Positions 61,564-64,000 of a DNA stretch of 64,000 bases are shown one piece after another. The first letter of the stretch is position 1, and the number at the start of each line of letters is the position of its first letter. The notes beneath the pieces were generated by a model. The model did no database searches. It was not told the origin of the DNA and worked only from the letters and a program-made list of their open reading frames with translations. Position numbers and translations under genes: made by a program. The DNA lies in assembly GCF_036226765.1 (NCBI RefSeq), contig NZ_CP109017.1, positions 2,619,501-2,683,500 of the forward strand, given 5' to 3'. This DNA is from Streptomyces sp. NBC_00670. Lineage in GTDB: Bacteria > Actinomycetota > Actinomycetes > Streptomycetales > Streptomycetaceae.

Positions 61564-62981
61564 TGACCGAGCCGATGTCCGTGTCCTTCCCTCCCGCCTT
61601 CGTCTGGGGAGCGGCCACTTCCGCGTACCAGATCGAGGGAGCGGTCGCGGAGGACGGCCGTACGCCTTCCATCTGGGACACCTTCAGCCACACCCCGGGG
61701 AAGACGGCCGGCGGCGACCACGGCGACACCGCCGTCGACCACTACCACCGCTACCGCGACGACGTCGCGCTGATGGCGGAGCTCGGCCTGAAGGCGTACC
61801 GCTTCTCCGTCTCCTGGTCCCGCGTCCAGCCCACCGGCCGCGGCCCCGCGGTCCAGCGCGGCCTGGACTTCTACCGCCGTCTGGTCGACGAACTGCTCTC
61901 CCACGGCATCAAGCCGGCCCTCACGCTCTACCACTGGGACCTCCCCCAGGAGTTGGAGGACGCCGGCGGCTGGCCCGAGCGGGACACCGCCTACCGGTTC
62001 GCCGAGTACGCGGCGATCCTCGGCTTGGCGCTCGGCGACCGCGTCGAGCAGTGGATCACCGTGAACGAACCCTGGTGCAGCGCCTTCCTCGGCTACTGCT
62101 CCGGCGTGCACGCCCCGGGGCGCACCGACCCGGAGGCGTCGCTGCGCGCCGCGCACCACCTCAACCTCGCGCACGGCCTGGGCACGACCGCCCTGCGGGC
62201 CACGATGCCGGCCCGCAACACCGTCGCCGTCAGCCTCAACTCCCAGGTGATACGCCCGCTGTCGCAGGACCCGGCCGACCTGGACGCGGCGCAGCGGATC
62301 GACGACCTGGCCAACGGCGTCTTCCACGGCCCGATGCTGCACGGGGCGTACCCGGAGACGCTGATCAAGGCGACCCGGTCGGTCACCGACTGGGGCTTCA
62401 TCCAGCAGGGCGACCTGGTCCTCACCCACCAGCCGCTGGACGCGCTCGGCCTGAACTACTACACGCCGGCCCTGGTGAGCGCCGCGGAGAACGCGCCGTC
62501 CGGTCCGCGTGCCGACGGCCACGGCGCGAGCGAGCACGCCCCCTGGCCGGGCGCCGACGACGTGGCCTTCCACCAGACGCCGGGCGACCGAACGGCGATG
62601 GGCTGGACGGTCGACCCGACCGGGCTGCACGAACTGGTCATGCGCTACGCCCGCGAGGCACCCGGACTGCCGCTGTACATCACCGAGAACGGTGCCGCGT
62701 ACGACGACGTCCCGGACGCCGACGGCACGGTGCACGACCCGGAGCGCATCGCCTACCTGCGCGGCCACCTCTCGGCGGTGCGCCGCGCGATCGACGAGGG
62801 CGCCCCCGTGCGGGGCTACTACCTGTGGTCCCTGATGGACAACTTCGAATGGGCGTACGGCTACGAGAAGCGCTTCGGCGCGGTGTACGTGGACTACGAC
62901 ACCCTGGCCCGCACCCCGAAGTCGAGCGCCCACTGGTACGGCCGGGCCGCCCGCACCGGCACGCTCCCGCCTCACCCCTAG
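61563..62981 (+). CDS. GH1 beta-glucosidase (second copy)
   Basis: A 472-residue cytoplasmic GH1 enzyme, close to BglC at 53853-55310 along its length. N-terminal [20 protein letters not shown]; acid/base Glu169 in [11 protein letters not shown]; nucleophile Glu375 in [12 protein letters not shown]; aglycone block [20 protein letters not shown]. No signal peptide. ATG at 61563 has GGGAG 7 bases upstream, inside a CebR-type box. It follows cebR in the same direction but after a 618-base gap and has its own promoter. It probably hydrolyses cellobiose or other beta-glucosides; division of labour with BglC is unknown. Confidence 0.93.
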   Translation: MTEPMSVSFPPAFVWGAATSAYQIEGAVAEDGRTPSIWDTFSHTPGKTAGGDHGDTAVDHYHRYRDDVALMAELGLKAYRFSVSWSRVQPTGRGPAVQRGLDFYRRLVDELLSHGIKPALTLYHWDLPQELEDAGGWPERDTAYRFAEYAAILGLALGDRVEQWITVNEPWCSAFLGYCSGVHAPGRTDPEASLRAAHHLNLAHGLGTTALRATMPARNTVAVSLNSQVIRPLSQDPADLDAAQRIDDLANGVFHGPMLHGAYPETLIKATRSVTDWGFIQQGDLVLTHQPLDALGLNYYTPALVSAAENAPSGPRADGHGASEHAPWPGADDVAFHQTPGDRTAMGWTVDPTGLHELVMRYAREAPGLPLYITENGAAYDDVPDADGTVHDPERIAYLRGHLSAVRRAIDEGAPVRGYYLWSLMDNFEWAYGYEKRFGAVYVDYDTLARTPKSSAHWYGRAARTGTLPPHP

Positions 62982-63180
62982 ACCACCGTGCCCGCGCCAC
63001 AACCCGCCCCGCCCGGCGCGGGCACGGTCATCGCACCCCGCGGTGGGCGCCCCTGAAGGGGCGCCCCGTAAGGGGCGCGGGGAACTGCGCGACAAGCCCC
63101 CACCGGCCGTCAGCCGACCACGCACCCCCGCGGCCCAAGGAACGCGCAGGGCAGGGGCGGCGGGGGCGAAGAAAAAAGCC

Positions 63181-63218
63181 CCGGCCCGGCCGGCGTAAGC
63201 GGACGCCGGCCGGGCCGG
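63181..63218 (-). terminator. Rho-independent terminator for the chitinase gene
   Basis: A 16-bp perfect stem (63181-63196 with 63203-63218) and 6-base loop. On the minus strand it is followed by GGGGCTTTTTTCTTCG, so it carries a U-tract. Confidence 0.9.
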
Positions 63219-63288
63219 TCACGGGGGACGGGGCGCGGTCCTGGTGGGGGGGTTTCGTGGGGAAGCGGACCGCGCCCCGCGCTGAACG

Positions 63289-63321
63289 GGAGCTGCCCGG
63301 CGGAGGGCGCCGGGCAGCTCC
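63289..63321 (-). terminator. Second hairpin after the chitinase gene
   Basis: A 14-bp perfect stem GGAGCTGCCCGGCG (63289-63302) with CGCCGGGCAGCTCC (63308-63321), 5-base loop, 51 bases after the stop codon. It precedes the U-tract terminator. Confidence 0.85.
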
Positions 63322-63371
63322 TCTCCCGGAGGAGGCCTCAGGGAGAACTCCCGCAGGTCACAGCCGGCCCC

Positions 63372-64000
63372 CTACTTGTACGCCCCGAAGGCCTTCGAGA
63401 AGTCGAACGCCCCCTGTGTGATCGAGCTGCACGTCGCGTCCGCCGTGTTCTTCGCCCCACCCGCACACTGCTTGTCCCGCGTCGCCGACCACATCGACAG
63501 CCACCCCAGCCCCTTCGACTTCGCGAAGTCCACCAGCTGCGTGGCGTCGTCGACCTTGAACACCTCCGTCGACACGTCGTTGACGCCGATCATCGGCGTG
63601 ACCGCGACCGCCTTCCAGGCCGCACTGTCCGACAGCCCGAGCACGCTCTTGATCTGGGCCTGGGTGGCCGTGGCCGCCTGGATCGCGTAACCGCCCATGT
63701 CCCCGTTGTACGAGGCCCCGTAGTCCATCGCCATGATGTTGACGGCGGAGATCTTCACGCCGTTGGACTTGGCGTTGGACAGCAGGTTGACGCCGTCCTG
63801 GGTCAGCCCTTCCGGCATGACGGGCAGGGTGAAGGAGACGTCGAGCCCGGAGTGCGACTGCTGGAGCTTGGCGATGGCCTGGGCGCGCCGGGTGTTGGCC
63901 GCGGTGTTCGGCAGCGCACCGCCCTCGATGTCGAAGTCGACCTTGGTCAGCTTGTACGTGTCCACGACCTTGCCGTACGCCGCCGCCAGCGCGTCGGCCG
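63372..64000 (-). CDS. GH18 chitinase, C-terminal part (5' partial)
   Basis: About 209 residues of a GH18 domain; the gene continues beyond the right edge. The catalytic D-x-D-x-E motif is seen in KVDFDIEGGALPNTAANTRR, the following strands are SGLDVSFTLPVMPEGLTQDG and VNIMAMDYGASYNG (the M-x-Y-D-like block), and the C-terminus is FDFSKAFGAYK. The sequence type is that of Streptomyces small chitinases in which a carbohydrate-binding domain comes first. It degrades chitin outside the cell; a signal peptide would be outside the window. Stop TAG at 63372-63374. Confidence 0.9.
   Translation of the reverse strand, partial: ADALAAAYGKVVDTYKLTKVDFDIEGGALPNTAANTRRAQAIAKLQQSHSGLDVSFTLPVMPEGLTQDGVNLLSNAKSNGVKISAVNIMAMDYGASYNGDMGGYAIQAATATQAQIKSVLGLSDSAAWKAVAVTPMIGVNDVSTEVFKVDDATQLVDFAKSKGLGWLSMWSATRDKQCAGGAKNTADATCSSITQGAFDFSKAFGAYK

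Larger units (their letters stand above)
62982..63371. other. Convergent intergenic region with hairpins and a dispersed-repeat copy
   Basis: 390 bases between the convergent GH1 and chitinase genes. A 10-bp hairpin GGGCGCCCCT/AGGGGCGCCC (63045-63066) ends the GH1 side; the dispersed core follows inverted at 63069-63091; two strong hairpins (63181-63218, 63289-63321) serve the chitinase. No gene was seen. Confidence 0.75.

Noticed and set aside
61563..62981. Second GH1 gene as a possible pseudogene of bglC
   Set aside because: Both catalytic glutamates, all GH1 blocks, the ribosome site and a dedicated promoter are intact, and the length is normal.

Overview
The window is about 64 kb of very GC-rich actinobacterial chromosome and almost certainly comes from a Streptomyces. 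Evidence is the codon usage (G or C at nearly every third position), frequent GTG starts, several apparently leaderless genes, a TTA-containing adpA, DUF397/XRE-DUF5753 genes, and a gene order (agmatinase, acyl-CoA dehydrogenase, leucine-degradation operon, iron-regulated siderophore receptor, glmS, adpA, orn, tRNA-His, cellobiose cluster) that I recall from the SCO2747-SCO2798 part of S. coelicolor. It is mostly core chromosome with small accessory insertions. No insertion sequence, prophage, integron or CRISPR array was seen.

Layout. 1-2.5 kb: end of a ribose operon (permease fused to its binding protein, rbsK, rbsD). 2.7-7.2 kb: a LacI regulator divergent from a three-gene sugar operon (Gfo/Idh/MocA oxidoreductase, DHDPS-like aldolase, xylose-isomerase-like epimerase). 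7.2-13.3 kb: exported enzymes (Tat phospholipase C, GH3 hydrolase, S37 peptidase), a gene graveyard and a small secreted protein. 13.4-17.2 kb: a single-chain ABC exporter with one degenerate ATP site. 17.3-25.2 kb: accessory zone with a HigBA-like toxin-antitoxin pair, a phytase-like secreted protein, a DUF6000-like protein facing a SLOG-like/four-helix membrane protein, epoxide hydrolase/TetR, an XRE-DUF5753/DUF397 module with two small partner genes, and a RibD/DHFR-like reductase. 25.3-29.4 kb: a GT39 enzyme with a huge glycine-rich segment, a secreted endonuclease I, and VapBC. 29.5-41.3 kb: agmatinase, acyl-CoA metabolism, CDF transporter, then a TetR-controlled leucine catabolic operon (carboxylase beta and alpha subunits, HMG-CoA lyase, acyl-CoA dehydrogenase). 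41.4-50.8 kb: iron-boxed siderophore-binding lipoprotein, purple acid phosphatase relic, glmS, cupin, acetate-transporter-like protein, universal stress protein, adpA, orn, tRNA-His. 50.8-63 kb: S33 peptidase and a cellobiose/beta-glucoside system with cebR-cebE-cebF-cebG-bglC order plus a second LacI regulator and a second GH1 beta-glucosidase. 63.4 kb to the end: partial GH18 chitinase.

The genes fit a saprophyte that takes up and degrades oligosaccharides (ribose, cellobiose, chitin), peptides and phospholipids, with development (AdpA), amino-sugar synthesis (GlmS) and iron uptake nearby. Operators can be read for many regulators: CebR-type TGGGAGCGCTCCCA boxes, twin TetR boxes before the leucine operon, an IdeR/DmdR1 iron box, and palindromes before both TA operons. 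A dispersed inverted-repeat element built on GCGCAGTTCCCCGCGCCCCT occurs seven times in intergenic DNA. The least described items are the SLOG-like membrane protein, the duplicated and operator-linked cellobiose module, and the permease-binding-protein fusion.
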